This document shows positions 43,558 through 52,639 of a DNA stretch of 64,000 nucleotides, piece after piece. The notes under the pieces were generated by a model. The model searched no databases, was not told the origin of the DNA, and was given only the letters and a program-made list of their open reading frames with translations. Position numbers and translations under genes: made by a program. Source of the stretch: SBAX01 sp964646605 (lineage in GTDB: Bacteria; Planctomycetota; Phycisphaerae; UBA1845); NCBI GenBank assembly GCA_964646605.1, contig CAZYEX010000063.1, positions 39,306 to 103,305 on the forward strand, in the 5' to 3' direction. The stretch's first letter is position 1. Each line of letters opens with the position of its first letter.

Positions 43558-44286
43558 TCATCGAGCGCCGGTGAAGCGTTCGAGGAACAAAGTCCAATCC
43601 TCGAGGTCCACGTCGGCGTCATCGTCCATGTCGAATCGCATACATTGTGCCGCGGGAGCTTCCTCCGGCCCGGTCATGCACGGTCGCAACGCGCGGTAGT
43701 CGCCCAGGTCCACGTCGTTGTCGCACTCGGGGTCCGCCGCGTCACAGGCGATCGTGAACGATCCGCGGCCCGCGAGGTCCTCGTGTACACCGGCCAGGAC
43801 CAACGAGCTGATGTCCGGCCCCACGTCGGCGTCAATCCGCACGTCGTACGTACCCTCGATCATGCCGACCGTTTGCACGGTCACCGTGCCCAGACTCAGC
43901 GATCGACCCACCGAAACCGAGTTGTTTCCGCCGACGAAAACGTCCTGTGCATAGAGGCCCAGATCGGTCGTCGCCGGCGTCACCCGATCAAACGCAATAT
44001 CCCACGCCGCGTGGTACGCGAAGGACACGTCGCTGGCCGCATCGGACCCGATCACGATGTCCGCCGCGTCGAACCCTAGCATCGTCTGCACCGCCACGCT
44101 GACGGTGAAGACGACCGGTGTTCCCGGCGGAACGATGGTGTCGCCGACGGGCGTGAACGTGGCCGTAGCCCCCAGGGTTGCAACAACGACCGCCAGGAGA
44201 CACGCGCGGATTCCTACGCCCGGCGAACAGTGAGCCGTTCGTTTCCCGCTTGCCGGACGCCGCGCCATGATCTCGTTGCGCCTCAT
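43558..44286 (-). CDS. Exported protein with dockerin-like C-terminus
   Basis: A 242-residue protein starting at ATG 44286; ATG 44268 is also possible. The signal peptide is followed by a domain FTPVGDTIVPPGTPVVFTVSV, paralogous to the one in the downstream protein. The end has two EF-hand/dockerin-like loops: DNDVDLGDYRALRPCMTG and DMDDDADVDLEDWTLFLERF, each rich in calcium-ligand Asp. It lies between two secreted-protein genes with gaps of 5 and 15 bases. Confidence 0.8.
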   Translation of the reverse strand: MRRNEIMARRPASGKRTAHCSPGVGIRACLLAVVVATLGATATFTPVGDTIVPPGTPVVFTVSVAVQTMLGFDAADIVIGSDAASDVSFAYHAAWDIAFDRVTPATTDLGLYAQDVFVGGNNSVSVGRSLSLGTVTVQTVGMIEGTYDVRIDADVGPDISSLVLAGVHEDLAGRGSFTIACDAADPECDNDVDLGDYRALRPCMTGPEEAPAAQCMRFDMDDDADVDLEDWTLFLERFTGAR

Positions 44287-44291
44287 CTTTC

Positions 44292-47108
44292 TTAGTGTCC
44301 ACTCGGCTTGGCGACCGGAAACGACGGAATCCGCACGTTGGCAATGCTCACGTCGTCGTTAAGGATGGTGGCGTCGCCGTCGATGTCGCGGCGATCCTGA
44401 TCCGGCGCCCCCAGGTTGGGGATGCCTGCGTTAATCGCCCCGGCGTCGAGGTTGAAGACGCCGTTGTCGCCGTTGGCGTCGCCGATCTGCACCACGAACT
44501 GGGCCTCGAACACGCCGCCTCCCGTCCATCCGCCGGTGCTGCGGATCGAATACCATTGACGGTGAACAAGGTTGGGCGGATCGACGTCGATGATCTTGAG
44601 GATTCGAGGATTCCCCTGCCCGTCGTTCTCCACCGTGAAACTGAACCCCGCCGACAAGTCGGACCCGAAGGTGCCGCCGGCGAGCATTTGCTGAATGAGA
44701 ATCTGTCCACCGACCGGACCGCCGATGTTGGAAGCGAAGGTCAGCCGCACCGTGTTTCGATTCGAGCGCGGCAACGACTGCCCGGCTGCGGGGATCGACG
44801 ACGCCAGGAACCCGCCCGCAGGGTTGAGGCTGAAAACCTCGATCACGTCGACCTCGCCCGTGCCGCTGCCGTCGACCACAAAGATGGCTTCCAAAACGCT
44901 GATCCCCAATCCCAATACCTCGTGTAGGTTGTCGAGGTCCAGGTAAACGATCGTACCCACGTTGCTGGCCCCTTCGAGGGTGTCGATGTCGGCGCCCTGC
45001 AACCCTCCCGTAAAGCTAAGGAACACAAGCTCGCCGGGAAGAATGGTCGAACCGGGCTCGACCTCCGCGACTTCCAGGATCAAACCGAAGTCGTCGGTGG
45101 CGCCGCTTTCCAGCGTGCTGTCGTCGCGGGTGTTGGTCTCAAAGATCGCAAGCTCGAATGTTCGTGCCGTGGTCGCGTTGCTTAACGGGCTGGGCGGGTC
45201 GCCGACCAGGCCGGTGGCGTCGGCGAAAAACAGCGGCTCGGTTGGCGTGAAGCTGCCGCCGTATGTCCGCGTGTCGGGAATGTTCAGGCGAACGGCGCGG
45301 ATGGTCTGCGACCCGGCGTCGATGGCGTCGTCATAGGTCGTCGCCCCGCTCGCTGCCTCGGCCGATTGCACCACGGTTTGATAGAGGTTCAACCTGCCCG
45401 GGGGTCCGGGCCAGCTCAGAAACAATCCGGGATCGGGGAAGTCACGCACCAGCGACTGCATCAGCGGACCGTCGTTGAGGTTGGTGGCGGCGCTGACCAG
45501 CGTTCCCCCCAGTCCGCGAGTGTCAAGGACCGTGTCACCCAAGTGGGCGACGGCGTGCGTGCCCAGCGAAGTGGTGCGGAACTCATTGGCCGCAGCGCCG
45601 GCCGCTACGGGCTGGACGGCGAGAAACACCGTCGCCTGAAAGGGCTGCCCGGCGGCGTCGAGACCCCGCGTAGGGTTCAGGACCGTGGCGGTGACCGTGG
45701 TCATGCGCACCGGGTTGACCACCGCGGGTTGGCCGCCGACGCTGTTGGAGGCCGTGAGCGTCGCGGTGGTTGTTGCCGATGCGCCGTTCGCCGCCGCCGC
45801 CCCGCCCGTAATTCGCAGACCCGGAAAGCCGAACTCCTGCCCGGCGACGTTCATTGCCGCCGCCCCCGCGGCGAACGTGGCCGTTGCCGGATTGCTGGAG
45901 CCGCCCGCGGCCAGGGAGATGTTGATCGGGTAGTTTCCCCCGACGTTCGCCGCGAGCAGCCCCACTTCCGTCGTCGTCGCCGCCAGGACCTGGAACGTGG
46001 CATTCGCCCCCGACGCCGCCGAAAGCTCGGGCGCCGTGTTGGAGAGTACCGCCTGTCCGGGCGTGGCCCGGAACGGTCCGTCATTGTAGATCGCTCGATA
46101 GGCGCCGACGGCGTCCAGCACCGGATCATCGTCGCCGCTCGTTCCCGACTCCGTGGTCTTGGCGACATCGACGAAGCGCCGCGCGAACCCATTCGCGGTC
46201 ACCGCGAGGACGGGATCGGTTGCAAATTCAGGAACTTGGGCCAGCAACCGGCTAAACGGACCGCCGAACGGGAGGACCTCGTCGAGGTCGATTCCCCCGC
46301 CGAACGGATACGGTTGTTGCAGCACGTCGAACACCGAGTCGTCGTTGGCCGCGAACCCGTCGAGCAGCGCCGACGTCAACAGCACCGTTCCCGTCGCCAG
46401 CGCGGGATCGGCGTTCGTTGTGGGCGGTACGTGATCCGGGTCCTCATCGTCAAACAACTGCACGTATCCGGCAGCGTCGCGATTAACCAGCAGATACGCT
46501 CCCGATCCGTTTTGGACGATCCCGCTGCCCGCCTCGAGCGGCATGTTCACCAACGATATTGCCGAGGGAACGGGGAAGTTGGTGGTCCCCGTGAATTGCG
46601 CTCCGTTCAGGGCGATGAAAGTGTACCCGCTGGTGGAAGTGACTCCGCCATTGACGAGAGCGACTCGCGTGCTCGGCGAGCCGGCCAGCCCCGTCGGGGG
46701 ATCGCCCACGTAATCGACCCAACCGATCACCACCACGCCGCTCGAGGGGCGCGCGACGGCGCCCGCCGTCAGGCCGTTGCTGGGATCGAGATCGAACGTG
46801 GGCAGGTCGATGCGGTAGTTCACCAACGTGTATCCGGAACTGGTGATGTCCCCTTCGACTTCGTAGAATGCGAGTCGAAGCGCGTCCTTGTTGAGCGAGG
46901 GACGCAGACTCGCGGCAGGTGGTAGATAGAGTTCCAGGTACTCTTGGTGCGGATTCGCGGGATCACGTCCCACCGCGGCGTCGCTGCCCCCGTTGGGGTC
47001 CGTATAAACCTCCGTCACAACGGGGTGGTCCGGTATCTGCCCCATAACCGGGGCGAGAACCACGACGGATAGAAGAACCGCCCCCGCCGAACCTCGATAC
47101 ACCCGCAT
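44292..47108 (-). CDS. Large exported protein with lamin-tail-like start and dockerin-like end
   Basis: A 938-residue protein starting at ATG 47108, with GGGAAAG just upstream; an in-frame TTG lies four codons earlier. After the signal peptide comes VVTEVYTDPNGG...QEYLELYLP, which resembles a lamin-tail domain. The long middle is beta-rich, Ala/Gly/Thr-rich and poor in Cys. The C-terminus has GDANGDNGVFNLDAGAINAG and DIDGDATILNDDVSIANV, a type-I-dockerin-like calcium pair. First gene of a three-gene minus-strand group of secreted proteins. Exact role unknown. Confidence 0.8.
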   Translation of the reverse strand: MRVYRGSAGAVLLSVVVLAPVMGQIPDHPVVTEVYTDPNGGSDAAVGRDPANPHQEYLELYLPPAASLRPSLNKDALRLAFYEVEGDITSSGYTLVNYRIDLPTFDLDPSNGLTAGAVARPSSGVVVIGWVDYVGDPPTGLAGSPSTRVALVNGGVTSTSGYTFIALNGAQFTGTTNFPVPSAISLVNMPLEAGSGIVQNGSGAYLLVNRDAAGYVQLFDDEDPDHVPPTTNADPALATGTVLLTSALLDGFAANDDSVFDVLQQPYPFGGGIDLDEVLPFGGPFSRLLAQVPEFATDPVLAVTANGFARRFVDVAKTTESGTSGDDDPVLDAVGAYRAIYNDGPFRATPGQAVLSNTAPELSAASGANATFQVLAATTTEVGLLAANVGGNYPINISLAAGGSSNPATATFAAGAAAMNVAGQEFGFPGLRITGGAAAANGASATTTATLTASNSVGGQPAVVNPVRMTTVTATVLNPTRGLDAAGQPFQATVFLAVQPVAAGAAANEFRTTSLGTHAVAHLGDTVLDTRGLGGTLVSAATNLNDGPLMQSLVRDFPDPGLFLSWPGPPGRLNLYQTVVQSAEAASGATTYDDAIDAGSQTIRAVRLNIPDTRTYGGSFTPTEPLFFADATGLVGDPPSPLSNATTARTFELAIFETNTRDDSTLESGATDDFGLILEVAEVEPGSTILPGELVFLSFTGGLQGADIDTLEGASNVGTIVYLDLDNLHEVLGLGISVLEAIFVVDGSGTGEVDVIEVFSLNPAGGFLASSIPAAGQSLPRSNRNTVRLTFASNIGGPVGGQILIQQMLAGGTFGSDLSAGFSFTVENDGQGNPRILKIIDVDPPNLVHRQWYSIRSTGGWTGGGVFEAQFVVQIGDANGDNGVFNLDAGAINAGIPNLGAPDQDRRDIDGDATILNDDVSIANVRIPSFPVAKPSGH

Positions 47109-47406
47109 GTTCTTTCCCAATCTTGAGAATCGCGATGCCGGCGACCCGGTTCGCCTCCCACACCGCGCCGCGATGGCGGCGACCCCGTAAGCTCTCCCGA
47201 TGGTCCCCGGCTCGCTTCTCTCTGCATACCATGCGTCCCCGCACGCAGAAAAGAATGATTAGAGTCTTCTAATTCCTTCTCCCCCGGCGGCGACGGCCGT
47301 TAGGCTCGGGAGGGCGGGCCGGATCGTGTGGGGCTCCGCCCTGTCCTACAATCGGGTGGAGGAGTGGTCGCTGGGCGCTGCACATCGCGGCAAGGCGACG
47401 CGGGTG

Positions 47407-48129
47407 ATGTCCGATCACGCTGCACACAAGATTTTGGTCGTGGAGGACGACCCCGAGGTAGGCCGTTCGATTCAGGACGGACTGTCGGCCCGCGGTCACA
47501 CCGTGGTCCGTGCCGCGACCCTCGCGGCCGCCAGGGAACTCCTCGACGTGTACACCTTCGACTTGGCCGTGCTCGATTGGACGCTGCCCGATGGAAGCGG
47601 TTTGGATCTCACCCTGCCGCTGCGGGCCACCTGCCGCGACCTTCCCATCCTCATCCTCACCGCCCGCAGCTCCGTCGCCGATCGAGTCACCGGTCTTCGC
47701 CGTGGGGCCGACGATTATCTCACCAAACCCTTCGCTATGGAAGAGTTGACCGCCCGCGTGGACGCCATCCTTCGTCGAGCGCGCTCCGCACGCACCCATG
47801 TGCTCAGTTACGCGGACCTGGAGTTGGATTTGCTCTCCCGCAACATGCAGCGTCAAGGTGTCCTGGCGACGCTCTCCGCACGGGAGGCGGAACTCCTCGC
47901 CTACCTGCTTCGGCATCCCGAGCAGCCGCTGTCCCGCGAGCGCCTTCTTCGCGAGGTCTGGCACGAGGAGGCCGACGACGACAGCAACGTACTCAACGTC
48001 TACGTCAACTACCTGCGAAACAAGACCGAGCAAGGCGCTCACCCCCGGCTCATCCACACCGTCCGCGGGACCGGCTACATGTTGTCGCGCAAGGAACCCG
48101 AAGAGCTGGAACACCGCGGCGGGGTTTGA
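47407..48129 (+). CDS. OmpR-family response regulator
   Basis: A 240-residue two-domain regulator. The receiver domain has D14/D15, phosphoacceptor D57 in LAVLDWTLPDGSG, and K107 in YLTKPFAMEEL. The winged-helix domain (about 140-235) has LSAREAELLAYLLRHP and NVLNVYVNYLRNKTE with IHTVRGTGYML. ATG 47407 is the start nearest the conserved domain. The neighbouring histidine kinase is encoded on the opposite strand and converges, six bases away. Confidence 0.95.
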   Translation: MSDHAAHKILVVEDDPEVGRSIQDGLSARGHTVVRAATLAAARELLDVYTFDLAVLDWTLPDGSGLDLTLPLRATCRDLPILILTARSSVADRVTGLRRGADDYLTKPFAMEELTARVDAILRRARSARTHVLSYADLELDLLSRNMQRQGVLATLSAREAELLAYLLRHPEQPLSRERLLREVWHEEADDDSNVLNVYVNYLRNKTEQGAHPRLIHTVRGTGYMLSRKEPEELEHRGGV

Positions 48130-48135
48130 CTTCCT

Positions 48136-50118
48136 CTACGCCGTCTGCGGCGGCGTCCGAACCACCGGATCCGATTCCAGAACCAGAATCGCGCCCGGAC
48201 CCACGGTTGCAGCAATGTCGCTCGTGGAAGTGAGCGATTCGCAGATCGGCAGATGAATCCGGAACGTCGTGCCGCGCTGCGGTTCGCTCTCGATGCGGAT
48301 AAACCCCCCGGCGTTGCGGACGGCGGCATAGACGATGGCCATTCCCATTCCGCGCCCTCGATGCGAGGCGCGGGACTTGGTGGTGAAGAAGGGCTCGTAA
48401 ACTCGCGCCTGAACTTCTCGGCTCATGCCGCACCCGGTGTCTGAGATCACTAGTACACCGAACCACTCATCCGCTCTACCTCCATCCGGGCGGCGAGTCG
48501 TGACGCGCTCGACTTTGACGGAGAGACGTCCGCCGTCGCTCATGGCCTCGCGGGCGTTGCGCACGAGGTTGAGGACGCTTTGCGTGAGCTGATCGCGATC
48601 CATTCGCACCGTCGCCGACTGTTCCAACTCCGTGAGCAGTTCGATGCCCTCCAGGAACGAGGGGTCGAGCGAGGAGAGGATGGTGCCGACCGCGTCGCGG
48701 AGGCAGAAGACTTGCGGTTGTCCGTGGGCGCTGCCGGCGAAGTTGAGGAGTCGTCGGGAGAGACCGGAGGCCTGCCAGCAAGTCCGGATCGCGGTGCGGA
48801 CGCGCTCCGCCTGGGTTTCGTCGGAGAGCTCCCCTTCGAGCAGGGAGAGGTTGCCGATCACGCCCGCAAGGAGATTGTTGAAGTCATGGGCCAACCCGCC
48901 GGCCAGAGATCCGACGGCCTCCATGGTCTCCGCTTGGCGTAAGCGTTTTTGCAAGTCCGAACGGTCGCTGACGTCGCGCAGGACGATGGCTGCGTGCCTG
49001 GTCCCGCCGAACTCCACGCGATAGACGAGTAAATCGACGATGGACGCGGGTCGTCCCCCGGCGGCGGACGGAAGTTCGATGCCCATGGCTCGGTAGCGCC
49101 GACCCTCGAGGATGGCGGCGCGGAGCACGGCGTCCCAATCGCATCCGGTCTCTCGCCATTGCGGCCAGACGTCGAGCAGTCGGCGCCCGACGTGCTGGGA
49201 GGCCTCGAGCCCGAGCAGGCCGTCGTCACTGTCGTGGTATTCGGCGACGCTTCCGGACTCGTCGACCAGGACCACGGCGTCGCGGAGGTTTTGGAAGAGG
49301 AGGCGATGCTTGGTTTCGGAGGCAAGGAGTTCCCCCTGGGCGCGGGCTACGGAACCGGCCATTTCATTCATGGACTGACCCAGGGCGCCGAGTTCATCGT
49401 CGCCTGACACCGTCACTCGCGCGGTCAGGTCGCCGGCGCCGAAGCGCTCGGCGGCGCGTTGCAGCTCCTGGATGGGGCGTAAGAGCCAGCGGCGAAGGAG
49501 GATCATCCCGGCCACCACCAACGCCGCGGCCAGGGCGGCGACGGCCACGGTCATGGCGACGACTCGGCGGGAGCCGGTCGCCAAGGCGCGAGACGAGGAA
49601 CTCAGGCGGTGATCGAGCCGGCTGCGCAGCTCGACGAGCCGTGATTCCAGCTCCGGAAGGAGTTGGCTTTCGATGGGGTTGGCGAGAAGGGTCCGGGCGT
49701 CGGCGGAGCGACCGTCATCGATCGCGACCAGGCAGCGGTCACATTCCTCATGGAACTGATCGCTCAACTGAATGAGCCTCGACCAAGGCGCCTCCTGCGA
49801 CTCCTCGGTTGCAAGATCCGTTGACTGGCGCAAGAGAGTCTGGAACTCGTCGCGGGCCGAAAAGTAGGGTCGGACCGAGGCCTGGGCGTCGTCGGCGAGA
49901 ATCCGCAGAAGTAGCGTTTGTTGGCGGAGAGTCACCGCGAGACGATCGGCCTGAGAGGAGCGACCAACGGCGTCCTCGAAATCGCGGACGGCGCGGTCCA
50001 GATACCACTGCGTTCCGTAGATGGTGCCCGCGGCGGTCGCCACGGCGAAGGCCCCAAACGCCGCCAGGAGAGCGATGAGCTTTCGCCGAAGGCTCCCACG
50101 GAGGCGAGGGACGCCCAT
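48136..50118 (-). CDS. Membrane sensor histidine kinase (HAMP-PAS-HisKA-HATPase)
   Basis: A 660-residue kinase. TM1 is about residues 14-33, a helical periplasmic sensor spans 34-185, TM2 is about 186-208, and HAMP follows (LLRPIQELQRAAERFGAGDL). A PAS domain covers about 270-385. The phosphoacceptor is H411 in GLAHDFNNLLAGVIGNLSLL, a form typical of hybrid kinases. The ATPase has VLNLVRNAREAMSDGG, ISDTGCGMS and RGMGMAIVYAAVRNAGG. The C-terminus ends in AILVLESDPVVRTPPQTA, which looks like the first strand of a receiver domain cut short. It overlaps the upstream prepilin-like gene by one base. Confidence 0.93.
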   Translation of the reverse strand: MGVPRLRGSLRRKLIALLAAFGAFAVATAAGTIYGTQWYLDRAVRDFEDAVGRSSQADRLAVTLRQQTLLLRILADDAQASVRPYFSARDEFQTLLRQSTDLATEESQEAPWSRLIQLSDQFHEECDRCLVAIDDGRSADARTLLANPIESQLLPELESRLVELRSRLDHRLSSSSRALATGSRRVVAMTVAVAALAAALVVAGMILLRRWLLRPIQELQRAAERFGAGDLTARVTVSGDDELGALGQSMNEMAGSVARAQGELLASETKHRLLFQNLRDAVVLVDESGSVAEYHDSDDGLLGLEASQHVGRRLLDVWPQWRETGCDWDAVLRAAILEGRRYRAMGIELPSAAGGRPASIVDLLVYRVEFGGTRHAAIVLRDVSDRSDLQKRLRQAETMEAVGSLAGGLAHDFNNLLAGVIGNLSLLEGELSDETQAERVRTAIRTCWQASGLSRRLLNFAGSAHGQPQVFCLRDAVGTILSSLDPSFLEGIELLTELEQSATVRMDRDQLTQSVLNLVRNAREAMSDGGRLSVKVERVTTRRPDGGRADEWFGVLVISDTGCGMSREVQARVYEPFFTTKSRASHRGRGMGMAIVYAAVRNAGGFIRIESEPQRGTTFRIHLPICESLTSTSDIAATVGPGAILVLESDPVVRTPPQTA

Positions 50119-51014
50119 CAGCGCGTCTCCGCCTGATACGACCAGCTCCAGCGTTCGTCTTGAGGGTGCTCGCTGGAGAGGACGTGACCGCCGACGAAGC
50201 CGACGTTGATCTTCCCGCCGTGGCGGGTGGATTGCACCCAGTAGCGTCCCAGCCCGTAGGGACCGTCCGCGCCCTTTGCCGGTGGGGCGAGATAGAAGGG
50301 GTCCACGCCTCGCCCGACCAGGGCCTCGCCGTCCACGTCCATCGCCAAGGGAACCGAAGGATGCTCGAAGATGCGTGTCGAGACGTAGGTGGAGGCGGTG
50401 GGAGCGAGAATGTGTTTTCCGCGGAAATCGACGACGGGGCGGTGCAGGCGCATGTTGAGTGCCAAGGATACGTCACTGACGGGGCCGAGGGCTTCGCGGC
50501 CGCAGGGGTATCCCTTCCTGCGGGTGAGCTTGGCGGCGCCGCCCGGGCAGAGCATGGAGTGGCCGTCGGCGGAAAGGACGGCGCTCTTGGCGTCCCCCTG
50601 GTCCCAGAACTCGTCGAGGCCGTAGAGCATGTCCTGGAAGTCGTTGATGCGGAAACGTCCCGGTCCCAGGCGTTCGCTGTCGCCTCGCCCCAGCGGATGG
50701 GTCCCGTCGCCGAAGGCCTGGAAGTCGCCCACCACGGTATGGATGTTGGCGGCGCAGATCAGACGTTTGGCACTGCCGCGAACGGCGCTCAGCGCCGGGA
50801 GAAGAACGGAAATCAGTACGGTGAGGATGGCGATGACGACGAGCAGTTCGATCAGGGTGAAGGCGGGCGCGCCGCCGCGAGGCCGTGCTACGGATGGCCC
50901 GGACCGTCGAGACGCAACTCGAACAACCGCAGGTCGTGGAGATCGACCTGACCATCGAGGTTCAGGTCCGAAGCCGCGCAGTGCGGGGCGCTTAACGTTT
51001 CGAGTTGAAAACAT
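50118..51014 (-). CDS. Prepilin-like (type II secretion G-type) protein
   Basis: A 298-residue protein. The prepilin signal is PAFTLIELLVVIAILTVLISVLLPAL, at residues about 50-75, with an unusually long leader of about 50 residues. The C-terminus has THPLGRGD and RHGGKINVGFVGGHVL, an H-X9-GG variant of the H-X9-DG motif of planctomycete prepilin-like proteins. The only in-frame start is ATG 51014, which overlaps the upstream gene by 127 bases. TGATG links it to the histidine kinase. Confidence 0.83.
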   Translation of the reverse strand: MFSTRNVKRPALRGFGPEPRWSGRSPRPAVVRVASRRSGPSVARPRGGAPAFTLIELLVVIAILTVLISVLLPALSAVRGSAKRLICAANIHTVVGDFQAFGDGTHPLGRGDSERLGPGRFRINDFQDMLYGLDEFWDQGDAKSAVLSADGHSMLCPGGAAKLTRRKGYPCGREALGPVSDVSLALNMRLHRPVVDFRGKHILAPTASTYVSTRIFEHPSVPLAMDVDGEALVGRGVDPFYLAPPAKGADGPYGLGRYWVQSTRHGGKINVGFVGGHVLSSEHPQDERWSWSYQAETR

Positions 51015-52471
51015 TCTTGCAGCCGAGCAAAGTCCTCAAGGTCGACATCGTCGTCGTCGTCGCCGTCGCCGTCGGCCTGGCCTGCGAGAAGGTCCAGACC
51101 ATCCACGAATCCGTCGTGGTTCACGTCGAAGACGCTGAAATCCTCGGCGAACCCGACGATCACGGCCACGCCGTCGAGGGTCCCGTCCGAAGCGTCATGG
51201 GCCTCGATGAAGTCCTCAATTTGCCGGACGTCGTCCTCGTCGGCTTCGTCGTTGCCATCGACGTCGCCGCGCACCACGTTGGGGTACGCGTCGGACCAGA
51301 CGAAGTATACCCCGCCGGCCTGCGGTTCGGAATAGCTGGAACCCAGCAAGACGGTGATCTCCCAACTCTCAGGTCCGAGAAACTCGGTGGGTTCCTGGTC
51401 CGCCCATTCGTTGATGATGACCTCGTCGGGATCGCCCGAGGGGAACTTATCCAGATACTGTGCGCTGAAGTTGAGGTCATACAACGCCTCGTGTACCGAG
51501 GCCTGGTTGGAGGGGTCGAAATCAATCGGTTCCGGCGGTTCGCCGCGCATCAGCGCCGCACCCCCCTGCGTGAGAGGAAATACTAAAGAGATCGTCGTTT
51601 CGTCCAATGACAGATCGTGATGAAACTGGATCGTAACCGAGGGCATGTATTCGCCGGGCAAGTTGCCGCCGCTGACGAAACTGAAGGCCTCGTAACCGTG
51701 GGCGCGGTGAAAGAACGCCGCGGTGATCCGCCACTGCTCGCCGGGCTCGAAGACGCGATCGGCGTCGCCGGATGCGACGACGACGTCAGCGGGTCCGAAC
51801 TCACCGCCAAGCAATGCGAGATGGAATTCTTCACCGCTGCGATCGACGAGGGGCGAGGTGGCGATGTTTCCGTCGAAGGCCTCGGCGTCCAAGGCCGCCC
51901 GTCCGCGCAGGTGCTCCTCGGAGACGTTGCCGCCGAAGCGAACGATGTTTCCGAGATAACGATACTGCGGCGCGGCCAGTTCGCCGCCCGTATCCTCGTC
52001 GCGGTCCATGTCGAACTCGACGAAGCCGTACACGGGGTGGGGACCGTAGGCGAAAGGCTGGAAACGAAACGGATCCACGTCGCCGGGCGGATTGACCAAC
52101 CCGTCGATGCGCAGATCGAAGCGAAGGAACTGAGCGTCGGAAGCGTCGTCCTCGAAAACCCCGCCAAAGAGGTCGTCGCGCGGATTGTCCGGGGTCCATG
52201 CGCCGATACGGGCTTCGATGAGGTCCGGCAATCGGTGCGCGAGCGGATCGAAGGGTGCGGAAGCTCCGGGATCGGTCGGTCGAGGCACGGCGTCACCGAG
52301 TTCGTCCTCCAAGCGGCGAACGGGTTCGTCGTCGCCGGCGGGAGTGGGGCCGGCCGTTGCGGCGACGACGGCGACGGTGAATCCCACGGCGCAGGCCAAC
52401 CCGATCCGCGAATGTCTTCGGATGACCCTCGCGGAGGGCGCGCGAGCCGAGTTTCGTTTCCCATTCTTCAA
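50888..52471 (-). CDS. Exported protein with dockerin-like repeats
   Basis: A 527-residue protein with a signal peptide (residues about 20-45). The middle is beta-rich and Asp-rich (VYGFVEFDMDRDEDTGGE). The last 130 residues carry several dockerin/EF-hand-like loops: RGDVDGNDEADEDDVRQIEDF, FDVNHDGFVDGLDLLAGQAD, DGDDDDDVDLEDFARLQECF, and DLNLDGQVDLHDLRLFEL. In cellulosome systems dockerins bind cohesins, but free calcium-binding use is common in this group. Stands alone upstream of the prepilin gene. Confidence 0.85.
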   Translation of the reverse strand: MKNGKRNSARAPSARVIRRHSRIGLACAVGFTVAVVAATAGPTPAGDDEPVRRLEDELGDAVPRPTDPGASAPFDPLAHRLPDLIEARIGAWTPDNPRDDLFGGVFEDDASDAQFLRFDLRIDGLVNPPGDVDPFRFQPFAYGPHPVYGFVEFDMDRDEDTGGELAAPQYRYLGNIVRFGGNVSEEHLRGRAALDAEAFDGNIATSPLVDRSGEEFHLALLGGEFGPADVVVASGDADRVFEPGEQWRITAAFFHRAHGYEAFSFVSGGNLPGEYMPSVTIQFHHDLSLDETTISLVFPLTQGGAALMRGEPPEPIDFDPSNQASVHEALYDLNFSAQYLDKFPSGDPDEVIINEWADQEPTEFLGPESWEITVLLGSSYSEPQAGGVYFVWSDAYPNVVRGDVDGNDEADEDDVRQIEDFIEAHDASDGTLDGVAVIVGFAEDFSVFDVNHDGFVDGLDLLAGQADGDGDDDDDVDLEDFARLQECFQLETLSAPHCAASDLNLDGQVDLHDLRLFELRLDGPGHP

Positions 52472-52639
52472 ACGTACAGCCCAGTTGGTCGAGGCGGTTG
52501 CGTCCGAAGCACGCCTGTCTTGCGGCTCCGTGAACGCCGATCACCCCACCCTCCTCATTATTGCGCTGTTTTGGGGCGAAGTGCAGGGCAATAAGAACAT
52601 TCTGATTTCGGTATTCCAAGTCCGGGCCGGGGCGGTCTA

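Noticed and set aside
50888..52471. Cellulosome component
   Set aside because: Dockerin-like loops alone are common in secreted planctomycete proteins; no cellulase or clear scaffoldin is present.
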